Source: Marasmius tenuissimus (lineage: Eukaryota; Basidiomycota; Agaricomycetes; Agaricales; Marasmiaceae). Taken from it: DNA of 64,000 nt. Below are positions 23,950 to 35,256 of the stretch, piece after piece. The notes under the pieces are model-generated. The model was not told where the DNA came from. It ran no database searches and was given only the letters and a program-made list of their open reading frames with translations. Location of the stretch: contig JAQOTA010000027.1 in NCBI GenBank assembly GCA_029532415.1, positions 372,001-436,000 of the forward strand. The letters run 5' to 3'. Positions within the stretch are counted from its first letter, which is position 1; each line of letters starts with the position of its first letter. The translations under genes and the position numbers were made by a program.

Positions 23950-25970
23950 AAGGCGATAGGTAATGAGAAACGAGAACGTTGCTGGCGACGAAGGCAGAGA
24001 GTCTCTACGTCAAGCTTGAGCGAGTGCTGAAGCCAACTGGTACGGTCCATCCACTACCAATGTCCCGCCAGCATCTCTATCCTACCCACTCTTCCCCACT
24101 GCTGACAACCATTCAACCGCCAAAGTCAACCTCGGAATTCGGTCTCGAGCCGATAAACCGTCGATACCACTGCCTCTCTCCTAATATGGGATTCAGGCGC
24201 TCACGAACTCGAGTCTCCATGGACAAAAGCCAGGCGCAAATTCTGCAGCTGAGACCACCCGAAATATCAAGTATACGTAGTCGAGATGAATGCTAATGGA
24301 TTGGGGCGATAGGGACAATTGCCATAACCCCGACCACGATGGTGGAATGGATCCTCGTAAAAGGCAGCTCAGCGATGAAGATATACGTTGGAGATTGTGG
24401 TTGCTAGAAGAGCAGCACCAAGAGCTCGGAATCGCACGTAGTCGTGACGCGAAGAGGGCTGGTGTGGCTGATATTGACGTCCTGCATTGACGTAAACCGT
24501 AAGCACACGCTGGCAATGGAAAGAGGGAAAGACGACGTACGATCAGTATCCCAAACCGACTTGAAAAGAGAGTGTTTTGTATGCTGCCTAACCGGAGACA
24601 GGTCGCGTTATCCGTGGGCTCCTCGCAGGGTACTGGTAACGGTGGGATCTGCTTTCGGGTTGGGTAGTGGGTATCATCGTGACGGCCATCAATTTGAGTG
24701 ACTAACGGAGAGGGAGTTCATTTCGTGGAAATGGTAGAAGCGTGAACGGTGCTGGCGAAAGGTAGAAAAATTTCCACTGCGTCAAGCCAAAGGGAAGACT
24801 GAGCCAACCGGTACGTTCTATGCATTCTCAATCTCTCTGCCGGCGTCTCGAGCCGTTCCAACGACTACCTGCCCTCCTGCTCCTGTCGTCGAAACTGTTG
24901 GAACATTCGCCAAGATTCAACGTCATTGTTCAATCCTAGCACCAACGCCCTACTCCAGTTGCCAACGACGTTCATCCTTGGGTATCATGCAGTAGTACAG
25001 CAATATTGAGTACAGTTATTCGGTGGGAAGATAGGTCGGCTAGACGTTTGCATAGGGTGGGTGAGGCAGATGTGGTTGATTTTGGATGCAGCATATCTGA
25101 GTTCGCGGAGGGTTTGGATGACGGAAATAGAGAGATAGGCTGTGGATGTTGATGAACAATCTAGGTTGCTTTGTCCTGGCCATCACTGACCCCGCTCGAG
25201 TACCGCTTGAGCCCAGTTTTCATCGATCCATCTCTTGTCCATGATCGATATCTCCGTCAACGTTCTATTCTACCAATACCGGCTCTCCTCCTTGATTTCG
25301 CAGCAGTGGTGATACCGAATAGGCCGCCACCACATCTCTGTCCGAGGCATAAACACCCTTGCGTTGTCGGCAAGAGGCTCGAGTAGATTGTCGCGCGACC
25401 TTGGTGGAGTGAAGGGAAGGGGATTCGGCTACGATCGCAGCAATGCCGTGACATGGATTGAGAAAGCAGATAATGAGGTTGGAGATGGATGAGTTGGGGT
25501 GGGGCGATGGCTGAGTCCTTCATAGAGAGGGATCCAATCAGAGAAAGGAAAACATAAAGCACAGAGAATAACTCACACAACCTCTCGGTGCAGCCAAGAC
25601 CCGGAGTCTTGATGCAGATGATCAGCATATTGAGCCAGTGTGAACAATCGAACGTTGGTCGGTCTTTTGGGAACTGGATTTTCACATGTTTTCGACTGGA
25701 TTACTTGTTGACAGAGTATGTATCGATTCAGTTTGGGCTGGCGAAAAGCAGGGTGAAGAAAAAGGACAAAAAGAGAACATGATCACTAAACACAGAGAAA
25801 AAGAATCAAGAAGACACATACCGTCAGATTGACCCGAGCAGCGAACAGACTACTGGTTTTTCCTATACCCTTGTTGAGCAGGTATGTCGTTGTGCCGTTC
25901 AGTGAGACGTTTCCAGTGCACGAGATAGCCAGGGTGTATGGGGAGCGAGGGTAGCTGGGCCGTGCCAAGG
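23950..25970 (-). pseudogene. Gene J, copy 2, decayed
   Basis: The counterpart of the PPPY exon (24.0-24.3 kb, minus) has lost its frame; only scattered matches remain. An upstream exon at 25,787 to about 25,968 is open (YTLAISCTGNVSLNGTTTYL, ending SLFAARVNLT at a GTATGTG donor) and matches in position the exon ending SLIASRVQS at 49.3 kb. A further minus-strand open piece near 25.5-25.7 kb reads FPKDRPTFDCSHWLNMLIIC. Partly coding history, probably not functional. Confidence 0.35.
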
Positions 25971-26000
25971 AGAGATATAAGAATGTTCAATGTTGAACTA

Positions 26001-26174
26001 CAGTGGAATACCTCATATGGAATATGCTCGGGGAAGCCAAAATCTCATTCCATATCACGGTTATTCCATATGACATACAGAATATAGGGTGTTTTGAACT
26101 TTTGTTCCACCAAAACCATATTCCATATGACCTATTATTCCATAGGTTGTTATTCCATATGAGGTATTCTACTG
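26001..26174. mobile_element. 174-bp MITE with TA target duplication
   Basis: The left end CAGTGGAATACCTCATATGG and the reverse complement of the right end CAGTAGAATACCTCATATGG form 24-bp inverted repeats with one mismatch. TA dinucleotides flank both ends (25,999-26,000 and 26,175-26,176). The CAGT end with a TA duplication is typical of Tc1/mariner (pogo-type) elements. The interior holds several more copies of TTCCATATGA-like strings in both directions and no ORF. It sits just upstream of the minus-strand exon of gene J copy 2. Confidence 0.9.
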
Positions 26175-28510
26175 TAGCGAGAAATGCTGTCAGGCCGAAC
26201 ATGCCCGGACACAACAAACAACATACCTTTGGGACTCGAACCAGTTTCTCCATAGTATCGGCTTCTCCTGAGAATTCACATGGTAAATTGGATGATGGCA
26301 AGACAGAAATGCGAGACGAAAGGGAGGTGTACATTGGTGGTGGTTATCATGGGCGCTTAGGTAATAGATCTTCGCTTGGACCGCTGCACCCACGACTTCA
26401 ACAACAAGAACAACTATCTTTCCTGTGTATATTGCCCTTTGAGACCATCCACCCCATAGAGCATCTATATTCTCTCACTTCTCCCGCCATCATCATCTTC
26501 AACCCATTTCCCTCTATCCTCAACGAGCTTCGAAATATTCACCAACGTTTCTGACTCTCCAATACGCGGGTTGGTCTCACTTCTCGTGATTCGTCCAAGC
26601 GGTGACAGGTACTGCCATGATTGCGCAGAGGCAGCCTCTCAAGTCGTATGGGATCGAGGTGGCTTCCAGCAAACTTGGACACGGAATCTCCTCTGGGCTC
26701 AGGTTGATGGAAACGTTCGATACTTTCAGCAGCCCGAGGCATCTTACCACTATCTACAAAGTCGTGCCTTTTCTCACAAGATACGAATGAGTACAACGGC
26801 ACTGCTCCAATAGGGTATCATTGCAAGTGGAACCTGCCTTGAGCAGAGCGAAGGATTGTTTGTGTTGGAGACCCGGGGCCGTGGGGGTGAAATCTACCGG
26901 CGTCGTGAGTCATACACCAAGGTGCGCTCTTCGTTCCTTCCTTCCTGATACTCAAAAGGAAGTCGGTGCGATTTTAGGCAGGAATATCAACCGGAATTTC
27001 AACGAAAGGACCATGACCTGAAACCATGAAGGCCCAATTCATCGTTCTGTGGGAAAAGGGCATGCCACTGCCGTTCGGGTGGTCAGTCTTACTCCTCTGT
27101 ATTCTGCCGCGTCTTACTCACCAGACCCTCTCATCCTAGTGTTCAGTTTCAGTGCCATTGTTTCCGGGGCCCTCGGGCAGATTAACTTGTGGGATGCTAT
27201 GCTTCCCTGAAGAATCCTTAGTTAGCTGTCCTGGGGATCGACAGCAATGTCGCAGATCTCGCTGGTAACCTGTATCATACCACGGTCTTTAGACAGAACA
27301 CGGAAGGCGAGGTCCCCAAATTTACTCTCTGACTGCCGACCTCTGAGTTGGCCACCCGTGTCACTGATCGTGACCCCCAGGATTTTACTTAAGTACGCGT
27401 GCGGCATTATTGACCCTGCTTCTCCCGTAATCGAGACTTGCCGTCCTTATTGATTTGGGTTTCTTCTATGGTACCGCCGTACGAGACGATGTATACGTCG
27501 TGTACTGGGCTCGGGAGGCCTTTGGAACTTCTCCGATAGTCCTACACAGCACACGCTCACCTACGGGCTTGGTTCTCTTAATAGGGGAGTGCTCCATTGA
27601 GCACCGGGAGGTCGAAGCACACCCCACAACGACGGGTAGCCCCCGTCAGCGGTATTGGCCGAAAATAGATGTTGGGCAAGTTGTGGTTCTGGTCCACTCG
27701 AGCTATATTGCCAAGCCCTTTTACGCGTTCCGCGTCTTGTTCGACTGTTAAACTAGAGGTATGGTATGTTTCGAAAACGCTCTAGCGCACATATGGGGCG
27801 CGTTTTGGAGATGTCTACTAGTCAAGGGCGGCGAAGTTCGGACATAGTTTTACTGGCTTTTACTGGACCGGGAAGGAGGACAACGTAATAACCGTCAGGA
27901 TCTTTACTGTGGACACGGTGTTTTCGAGGATGCTATTGAATTCAGGGTGAGTGATACCATGCCTCCAGATATCGTTGACCAGCTCGTTTTCTTCACCTCC
28001 ACGCTCCAGATGCTTTGTGTGTCTACAGACAAGAGGGTACTCAATACCAGCCCAGTACAGTCTCTGCATTGACTACCACCTGACTGCAAGTTAGTGTTGT
28101 AGAAGGACGATAACCGTACGCTTTGACCTCAGGAACTGGAGTTATCCGGGGCCATTTCTCGTGGCTTGGCTTTAGTATTCAGCACTTGCAATTGAGAACG
28201 TGGTTAAGGAGACAGATCGATTTTCTGGTCAAGGGAGATCGCCATGGATATCGGGGACTATGATATGGATAACAGGCCGTGGTACCCGGTCTGGTGCCCG
28301 TATACAGTAGTGAAGTTTGCCGGATTCAACCCCGCAATGAACGCCAGCGCAGGCTGCAGCTGATGATGGGACTGGGAGCAAACATGGCCTGCTGGTTGCA
28401 CGTGTCAGAACATTAAAATACTAACAGTATACATAAAGTAGATAGTCGCTGTACTAATAATTATGACAATGCCACTGGACGCCTGCTCCAACAGTAGATT
28501 TCAGATATCT
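26175..28510. other. Gene-poor stretch with exon-like fragments
   Basis: No intact gene found. Plus-strand pieces at 26,821-27,020 read CLEQSEGLFVLETRGRGGE, then, after a possible intron, LGRNINRNFNERTMT. These resemble a pair at 50.44-50.64 kb (CQFEQRVSGVKCILAGED, then RQNIDGAFNEKTVRVWFI), so a gene family has decayed here. Near 28,200 a plus-strand RRQIDFLVKGDRHG piece matches the one at 9.73 kb. At 26,350 the string CTTAGGTAATAGATCT marks the position homologous to 10,095 and 49,905. Confidence 0.45.
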
Positions 28511-29769
28511 TCAAGCTCTAATTGCATCATGAGTCCTCCGGAAGTACTTGTACTGAAGAAGCATGATGGTCAGTGAATTCCTTCCTGAAGCAACGAGATT
28601 GCGAGTCTACGACCACTCACCAGCACCAACACGAGATATAAGAAGCCCGCATTGTTCATCACGGGTTGTAAGTCTGAACAGTACGCCGTAAGCCCCAGGT
28701 TACTATAGTAGGATCGTGGACAATGACATACCCTTGTAAGTGATGCTGAGAGAGGAAAATCTCATTTGATTGATTTCCAAGCAATCGAGGCCAAAGACGT
28801 GCAAAGCATTAGTAGTCCTACCAGTTGGTTGAGCACCTTGACGAGAATTTCGGTCTGTGAGCAACGTACCGGATCTACGAACAAAGAGAATGTCAGAGAT
28901 CCTGGCAGATCCAACGCGCGACCAGTTTGAGTGAAAACGTACCTCTCTGACTTCCGGACCAGCGCTCAAGATCTCCGACATGAGCATACCAGCTGGAGTA
29001 TTCATCGCTAGAGCAACGATGGAGGCCGTTCCGTCCGCTGGTCTGGGCTGTCTGTCTTCAGAGTACTCCCCTCGACCTTGGTCCCCATTGTCCCATCGTT
29101 GGTGACGCTTGTACTCAGCGTACTGGAAAATTGATCTCGTGTAAGCCTCCAGTTAGACTCAAGACTACGGCGTTGAAGTGCTCACCTGATCATACTCTGC
29201 TTCCTCCTCCTCACTCCGGATGTACCATCGTATTGGTCGAGTCTCGACATGCAAGTTCGTCACCTCTTCTCTGTGATTGCTGTCAATTCTCCCATCTCCC
29301 TCTGTATGTACGAAACTGGGCTCAGGAGTACCAGAACTTGGTTGGCCGTCCACGGTGGAGCAAGAGCGACGAGATACGTCGTAGTAGGATGGATGAATAT
29401 ACGGCTGAGAGATCGTTCGAAGGTCTCTTTCGGATATCTAAACCCCAGAGAAATCAGTCAGAGATATGACGCATGATTGGGGAATGGTAGCGTACCTCTT
29501 GTGCTTCAAGTCCGGTGGACGGGTTAAATGCATCATCTTCTTGCACCTGGAGGAAAGGCAATGTTAAAATGTATCTAATGGACAGGTTTGAAGAAACCCA
29601 CCTCCTCGTCTGGTTCGAAATGGTCCCTCTCTTGCTGAAAGGTCTGATTTGTTCTTTGGTTTCCTTGGATTATGTTGAATGTAGCGTGACTCCCAATGTA
29701 AACACCACTCGCTTGAGCGAGGAGCGTCTGTGCGGAGGGAGACTGAGGGGGAGACTGAGAGTCAGACAT
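28511..29769 (-). CDS. C: leader of the A/B family on a different C-terminal half
   Basis: Exon 1 (29,602-29,769) starts MSDSQSPPQSPS and carries GVYIGSHATFNIIQGNQ, a counterpart of the Gly/Asn leader. After a short exon, exon 3 ends RPIRWYIRSEEEEAEYDQ at 29,186 and exon 4 begins YAEYKR, the same phase-0 junction as EYDQ/YNEYRR in the A/B genes. Then homology ends: the rest reads GTASIVALAMNTPAGMLMSE, VFGLDCLEINQMRFSSLSIT, a hydrophobic GFLYLVLVLYKYF and a basic end HDAIRA with stop at 28,511-28,513. All junctions I used are GT-AG and in frame. The hydrophobic end suggests one membrane segment. It is the only family member on the minus strand; function unknown. Confidence 0.55.
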
Positions 29770-29813
29770 TGCAGTTTGCAGGGCGCGGTTCGGAAGCCGT
29801 GTTGAGAGAGTGA

Positions 29814-29876
29814 GCGGGAAGGGGAAGGAAAGGGAGGAGGGGGAGGGGGGGAGGGGGGGGAGGGGAAGGAAGGGAA
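29814..29876 (-). promoter_or_regulatory. Pyrimidine tract upstream of gene C
   Basis: About 60 bp of almost pure purine on +, that is CT on the strand of gene C, 45-107 bp upstream of its ATG. CT tracts just before the transcription start are common in fungal promoters. On + the runs of 4-9 G separated by single A could also form a G-quadruplex. Confidence 0.55.
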
Positions 29877-30511
29877 TTCTGAATGACCAGAAACCGTCCC
29901 AAACACTTATCGTCCTCGAGCCTCAAGGCAACCACAAGGCATTCACGTGCTGGCCTTCGGCAATAAGTAGACCGTAGACGTTGAGGAACCACGAGGCTAG
30001 ACATGAGTACAGGAATAGCACAAACCCTCGGTCCATGTGCATCATGCATGCGACCCAAGTTTCATCTCTGTCCAGTTCGTGGAATGGAGCCCCGACTGGG
30101 TGAGTACCAGACTATACAAGGTTCAATTCACAGCCTTTGATCAGAACGATTATTTCGTCTCGAGTCCGGCCTCCAAAGGAAGTCTGGCTTTCCTGCTCTT
30201 GTTGAAATAAGAGTACGCGTCCGTGGGATTGGCGTTGAGAGAGACATGGAAGACAGCTTTCAGCAATGTTTTCAGACGATGAAATATGGAACACGACCGT
30301 CGTGGTGGTTGCGGTCTAAGCAAGCCGAACACCTTAGCGCCCGTACTCGGCTCTGACCCAAAACCACCATTACCAACATTTCACCAGCCGCTTTCATGCC
30401 TTATTTCGTTTCTTCACCATCTACTTGAATACGGGCAGAGCTCTTGAATGGCATGACTCAGTGTCTCATGAGTGCTTTCCTACTATACGAATATCCAACT
30501 TTTTGTTCTCA
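29877..30511. other. Spacer upstream of gene C and the 2.6-kb transposon
   Basis: No gene supported. Short minus-strand open stretches at 30,112-30,332 lack codon or homology support. Confidence 0.35.
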
Positions 30512-30614
30512 TTTGGCAGTACCTCAGGCATACACTTCTGACCCCTCTTAGGCCTATCTCTCCGGTGAGAAAGACAGGCCTATGAGGGGTCCCTACAGCA
30601 ACTTATACCCCGCC

Positions 30615-30720
30615 GGGTATACCCAGCTAGTGTAGTCCGGGTATCCCCCGCCTCCCCCAAGCCTCACCATCGGGTATTCACACGCTCATGGCGGGGTATG
30701 CCCAGGAGGCGGGTATTCCC
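30615..30720. repeat. GGGTATACCC-type palindromes in the left inverted repeat
   Basis: Five copies or near-copies start at 30,615, 30,639, 30,672, 30,694 and 30,711, two of them imperfect in the right half. They recur in the right inverted repeat by symmetry. Confidence 0.8.
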
Positions 30721-31070
30721 CCCAATTTTGTGACGTGACGGGGTGGCAGAGGTCCTATACTTTCTTTCTTTTCTTTGCGGGCTGGGAGCTTCTTGAGCCA
30801 TCGCCATTTGTTGTACCCATAGCTACAGCTTCAGTACCAAAGTTTGAGACTAGTTTGGCCCTCCTGCACACATGGATTGTTAGGACAATGCTATAACTTG
30901 ACATGAGCCCCAGAACAATGAAGCTGCGAGCAATGAACAAACAAGAAATCTGTTGTATAACCTTGTGGGTCCAATTCTGCCATGGATCTTTAGTTGTGGG
31001 AATGATTGACACATATGCTGACTTGTAAACCCAGGCAAAATAAACACAGACTGTAACATTCGAAATTGGC

Positions 31071-31165
31071 GGGTATACCCAATTCTCTCAACTTGACGGG
31101 GTATACCCGTGTTGGTCTGATTTGACTGGGTATACCCGGTCATCTCAAGTCCATGGGGCATACCC
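31071..31165. repeat. GGGTATACCC array, left interior, 28-bp spacing
   Basis: Copies start at 31,071, 31,099, 31,128 and 31,156 (the last GGGCATACCC), a spacing of 28, 29 and 28 bp with unrelated sequence between. Regular spacing of a perfect decameric palindrome suggests sites for a dimeric DNA-binding protein. Confidence 0.9.
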
Positions 31166-32395
31166 CCATTCCCATACGGTACACCAAAATCCATCCAGCG
31201 GTCTCCTGTCTCATTCCCTCATGGAAATAGTCGTTGATCAGTTGCCAATGATTGTCGGACAGTTGGTTTGTCCTGGGACTCCGAGCCAATAAATACTGAT
31301 TGGTGGAGAAATATTACTTGTTGGCCAACCGTGTGAGGGGTAATTCTGTACGACTTGGCTTGCTTCATGTGAAGGAAACTCCCGAGATGCATGACACCAG
31401 TGACTGAGAATTCCTTCCAGGCGTGTGATCTTCAAACTTCCACATGACCGGGTTGTTTGGAAGCATGAAATCAAAACTTTCCCGACTTTTACCACCTGAC
31501 GGTTTGTCTGAGCTCAAGTCACCTATATAACTTGTCAGCAATCTTGAATAGTCCCTGGAGTTAATATATACCAAGTGCAATCAGTTTACATGAGATGTGG
31601 ATTGCAGTGAACCCAACCCAGTTGTCATGGATTTGTTATGTTCTCCTTGAGATTTGCACACGCGCCGTGGCTGTCTGGAATTTCCTGACTTTTATTCAAA
31701 ACTTCGGGCACACATTTGGCAGCCACTTTGGAAGCTCTTTAGATTGATATGTAAGGTGCTACTGATTAGTTCTTTACAGTTCTTTTGGTATCTGAGACCA
31801 TCAATGGTGTTAATACATCGAAAAGGTAAAAGTTGGGAAACCCAATCCGAGTCGCCACATGCTCAAAGTAAACTTGTACATAATGGGTACTATCCGAACC
31901 AAAATTGTATCCTCATTCCCTGCTTCTTGGTTACCTATCAACTACTTGATTAGGTTACTGTGATATTAATTCTGAGAGGTGTATATGGTGTGAATAACAT
32001 GTTTTCTGTGTGAGATCAGTACCTCAAAGCGCCAAGGTAATAAAAGTCGGGAAACTTGGGATTGAACACCATTGTCGCCATACTATATCGGATGTCAGGC
32101 TCCAATCGACCATTAACCAAAGCCTATATATGATTGGTTGTGGTTTAGAGATTGTGTTGTTTGGAGTTTGGAGGTTTTTTATGTGGCTGAGGCTCTCTAG
32201 TCAGTAAAGGCCAGGAAATTTACAACCTTTAGTCACTATTGCAATCAATATCTGACTAAGTTTTGTCAGTTCCAAGCCTGAAACAGCATACAATGTGAGC
32301 TTCCTTCAGGCACAGATTGAGACATAAAAACATGAGATCCTCATACTTATTTCATTAATAGAAAACACTCTACTACACCGAGCTTAGAGTGATCT

Positions 32396-32544
32396 GGGTA
32401 TACCCTGTTGACTGCGAGAAACGGCGGGGATACCCACCCAGTTGGAATTGAAACGGGTATACCTGACATACGATGCAACGGGTATGCCCGTTTGGTGATT
32501 ATGAGATTGGGTATACCCCCAGTTCGAAGAAGCCGGGTATACCC
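32396..32544. repeat. GGGTATACCC array, right interior
   Basis: Six copies start at 32,396, 32,426, 32,455, 32,480, 32,509 and 32,535 (three with one substitution), 25-30 bp apart, mirroring the left interior array. Confidence 0.9.
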
Positions 32545-33112
32545 CTCGAGGGCCTATATAATCAATGACTGCTCAATAGTGTGGTTGTCAGGTGGGTGGT
32601 GCAGCATAACATCATTGCGATGATGGGCCCACAGAATCCCACAACAAGCACGAGCACCGAGCGGTCATTTTGTGCGACCTCATTCAATCTGATGCTCGCG
32701 CACACTCTTCTCAGGGCCCAGAATGACCCACATGAGTGTACAAGAAGGGATATTATAAGTATATCTACAGACCGCCGCAGTGTACACCGGCATAAACTTT
32801 GGAAGTAGCCACTGGTACCACCAAGTGGCAGGCCGGCTGTATTATGTACAGGAAAATAGCAGAATGGTGGACTTCTGCCACCCCGTCACGTCACAAAATT
32901 GGGGGGAATACCCGCCTCCTGGGCATACCCCGCCATGAGCGTGTGAATACCCGATGGTGAGGCTTGGGGGAGGCGGGGGATACCCGGACTACACTAGCTG
33001 GGTATACCCGGCGGGGTATAAGTTGCTGTAGGGACCCCTCATAGGCCTGTCTTTCTCACCGGAGAGATAGGCCTAAGAGGGGTCAGAAGTGTATGCCTGA
33101 GGTGTTTGGCAG

Positions 33113-34400
33113 ACAGAATCAAGATACAATTGAACCTATCTCGGCGGCTGGATTTTCGTGAGGGTATGTGCTTTGTATCATATATACGCGATTATAGGCT
33201 GACGGCTTTTTTGTTTTGCAAGATCAACGCTTTCCTGTATTCGTCACTCCGACTCACTCATCCTTTGGCCTCAGGTCGTTTCCTTCGTGAATAACATCCA
33301 GCTCTCGTATAACGTCCTCACCACTCACTGTGCGCAAGGCCTGGATGCTTGACATTTGATTCGTCTATCAGGATCCCCTGGGGTGGGCGTTCTGAACTGT
33401 CGGCATATTTGTCGTTGCCAAAACATGGCCGTCGGACAGAGGGAGATGTGGTATTGGATTGTGCGGTGCTCGAATTGCAATTTGGTACATTCGACGTTCG
33501 ACGTGTTTGATCGACTCTCATAAAGAATAAGCCGCATCCAAGCGAATCTCGATATAATTGGATCTCAGTCCTATCTCATCAGTCCTGGTTATGCAAGGCT
33601 CGTAACGATATTCCTTGAATCCATTGTTCTCGAGTCTCACCCTACCCCCCTCAAATTATCCGAATGGATAACTTCTAGGCTCACGGTTTGCACCTTTGAG
33701 CTATATGACGGTTTAAAAGACGAGCTATCGTTGGAACAGACCTTCACAGGTCAAGATGCCTAACGTGGATCCAGAACTCCCCTTGAAACCGCATCCATGT
33801 CTTCAGCCCCCTCTATTTCGCCTACTCGACGCGGAATGGTCATTACTCGAGCCAAAGCCGATCCTTTTCGTCTCCACTCTCCACGTTCAGAGCCCCGAAA
33901 TCGACACTTGCGCTGTCTCTACTGTTCGACGTGACTTGGATGGCGACTAAGATAAAAACCTCCGCTCTGCACTTAGAAAGTGGGTTTCCACGCTACAAAA
34001 CCATACCGCAGGGCCAGTCTCCAGAGAGGGGATCTCCAGATTGGGATATCAGTATTAACCACAACGCTGTATACGTTGTACCAGCATCTTCCGTCTGTCA
34101 CTTTTACTGCATCGTGACCGTCATATGCGACCCGAACACCGATGTTCTTGCTTCCGTCGGATTCGGGAATGCTTCATGGTGACCAGGAGGCTCATCGGAC
34201 GTGGGCAAGAATGGGAGGATGAACGTCGATGGAGACTTCGGCAATGGAGACTTCGGCGATGACGATGGTCCTCGTATGTCCCATTACCCACCCACAGGCT
34301 CCTGTCACCGTTTGAGGAAGTGAAGGAGTCAGCCATCTCGCCATCTCCACGACGATTGCTGTCTCCCTTGCCGTCTTCACCCATTACCTATACTTGCATG
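33113..34400. other. Gene-poor stretch with decayed fragments
   Basis: 33,113-33,360 continues the fragment interrupted by the transposon and is paralogous to 10.5-10.75 kb and 7.23-7.5 kb (a TAGGCTGACGGC..TTTTT string, then ATCAA.GC.TTC). Plus-strand open pieces at 33,756-34,182 (HNAVYVVPASS) resemble a worn stretch at 11.1-11.3 kb (HDTVHFVPAS in another frame). No intact gene. Confidence 0.4.
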
Positions 34401-34589
34401 AGACGTCGTGGCGATGAACGAAGGATCCATCTCGAACCTCGCAACGTATGTCTTGGCGAAGCTCGGTGGCTCCTTCGTGCCAAGAGGGTGCCAAGAGGGG
34501 ACAATTGTAAGCCATGCATCCTTGTTGGGTGAGTATGGCGGCGTTCGATGTGATGTTTTGAGGCTTACTCGAGGCTTACTCTTTCATTC

Positions 34590-34860
34590 CTATAGGCCAT
34601 CCCAAGAAGCGTTTGTCGACGGCAATGATAGATCCATTTGCGTGAGTGTCCTTCGTTCTCACTGATGCGGTTCCTGAAGCGTATTGTGTTTCCATCGACA
34701 GTTCTCGATTACTCATGATGGTGGCCTTTGCAGATGCCACCGGCGACCTCCGAACTTACCACTGAGGAGGGTCTCGTTGGGGTACTCCCAGTTTTGGCAC
34801 GTATCGCACCATTCATACCAGCGATTCACGCCGTTTATGTACTTAGCTATGTTTATTAGA
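34590..34860 (+). pseudogene. Gene I, C-terminal remnant, copy 2
   Basis: The last exon reads MPPATSELTTEEGLVGVLPV, LARIAPFIPAIHAVYVLSYV and ends at TAG 34,858-34,860; it aligns residue for residue with the end at 12,162. The preceding exon-like piece (PKKRLSTAMIDPFA) ends at the same GTGAGTGTCC donor as in copy 1, but in a different phase. Hydrophobic C-terminus; family unknown. Confidence 0.35.
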
Positions 34861-35256
34861 CGCTACTTTCCATATGTCTATGATACAGGCTGAATACATG
34901 TCCACGGGAGCCACTGGTTTATGATAATTTGGACGCGTGTAGGTGCTGGCCTGGAGGCACTCAAGGTTTGGACCGGCCGGAGCAGTGATCCACAGCTCGG
35001 ACAGGCCCCAGCTCGCTTTTGTTTCTTTTCCCTCACCAACCATCGCCAGCCGCCCGTCCCGCCAAATATTTTTGACCTCCTCGAGCTCGCGACAAACCGT
35101 GTGCAACCGTTTTCAGCAAGATATGACTGAACTCGGCCCTGGCAGTGGTCGTCATGCCTTGATATCACCAGTCTGCTTTCACGAGACCTTTGAGGGCTCT
35201 CGATCCTTGAATATTCCCGCAACTTCAGGGGTCCAAAACTAGCGTTCTCTCGAGCT

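Larger units (their letters stand above)
19122..26000. repeat. Block a, copy 2 of 3
   Basis: Collinear with 1-6.9 kb (offset 19,121) and 41,784-49.7 kb (offset about 22,662 until the transposon in A3). It carries gene E, A2, a single D-like segment at 23.1-23.7 kb and a decayed gene J at 24-26 kb. Confidence 0.85.
30520..33104. mobile_element. 2,585-bp non-autonomous inverted-repeat transposon
   Basis: Left (30,520-30,750) and right (32,874-33,104) ends are 231-bp inverted repeats, identical over the part I compared apart from the outermost base (T against C). TTTGGCAG flanks both ends (30,512-30,519 and 33,105-33,112), an exact 8-bp target duplication; the paralogous empty site near 10,500 reads CAGTTGGTAGACAGAGTCAAG. 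The interior is AT-richer than its surroundings and encodes no transposase. Each end holds a near-palindromic hairpin (ACCCCTCTTAGGCCT...AGGCCTATGAGGGGT). Eight-bp duplications occur in hAT, KDZ/Zisupton and P-like elements; I cannot assign the superfamily. Confidence 0.92.

Noticed and set aside
31238..31953. Small frames inside the 2.6-kb transposon as a transposase
   Set aside because: All are under 100 codons, with no catalytic motif and no consistent splice sites.
30600..32560. GGGTATACCC clusters as a CRISPR array
   Set aside because: The units are 10-bp palindromes in a eukaryotic transposon, with no long direct repeats or cas genes.
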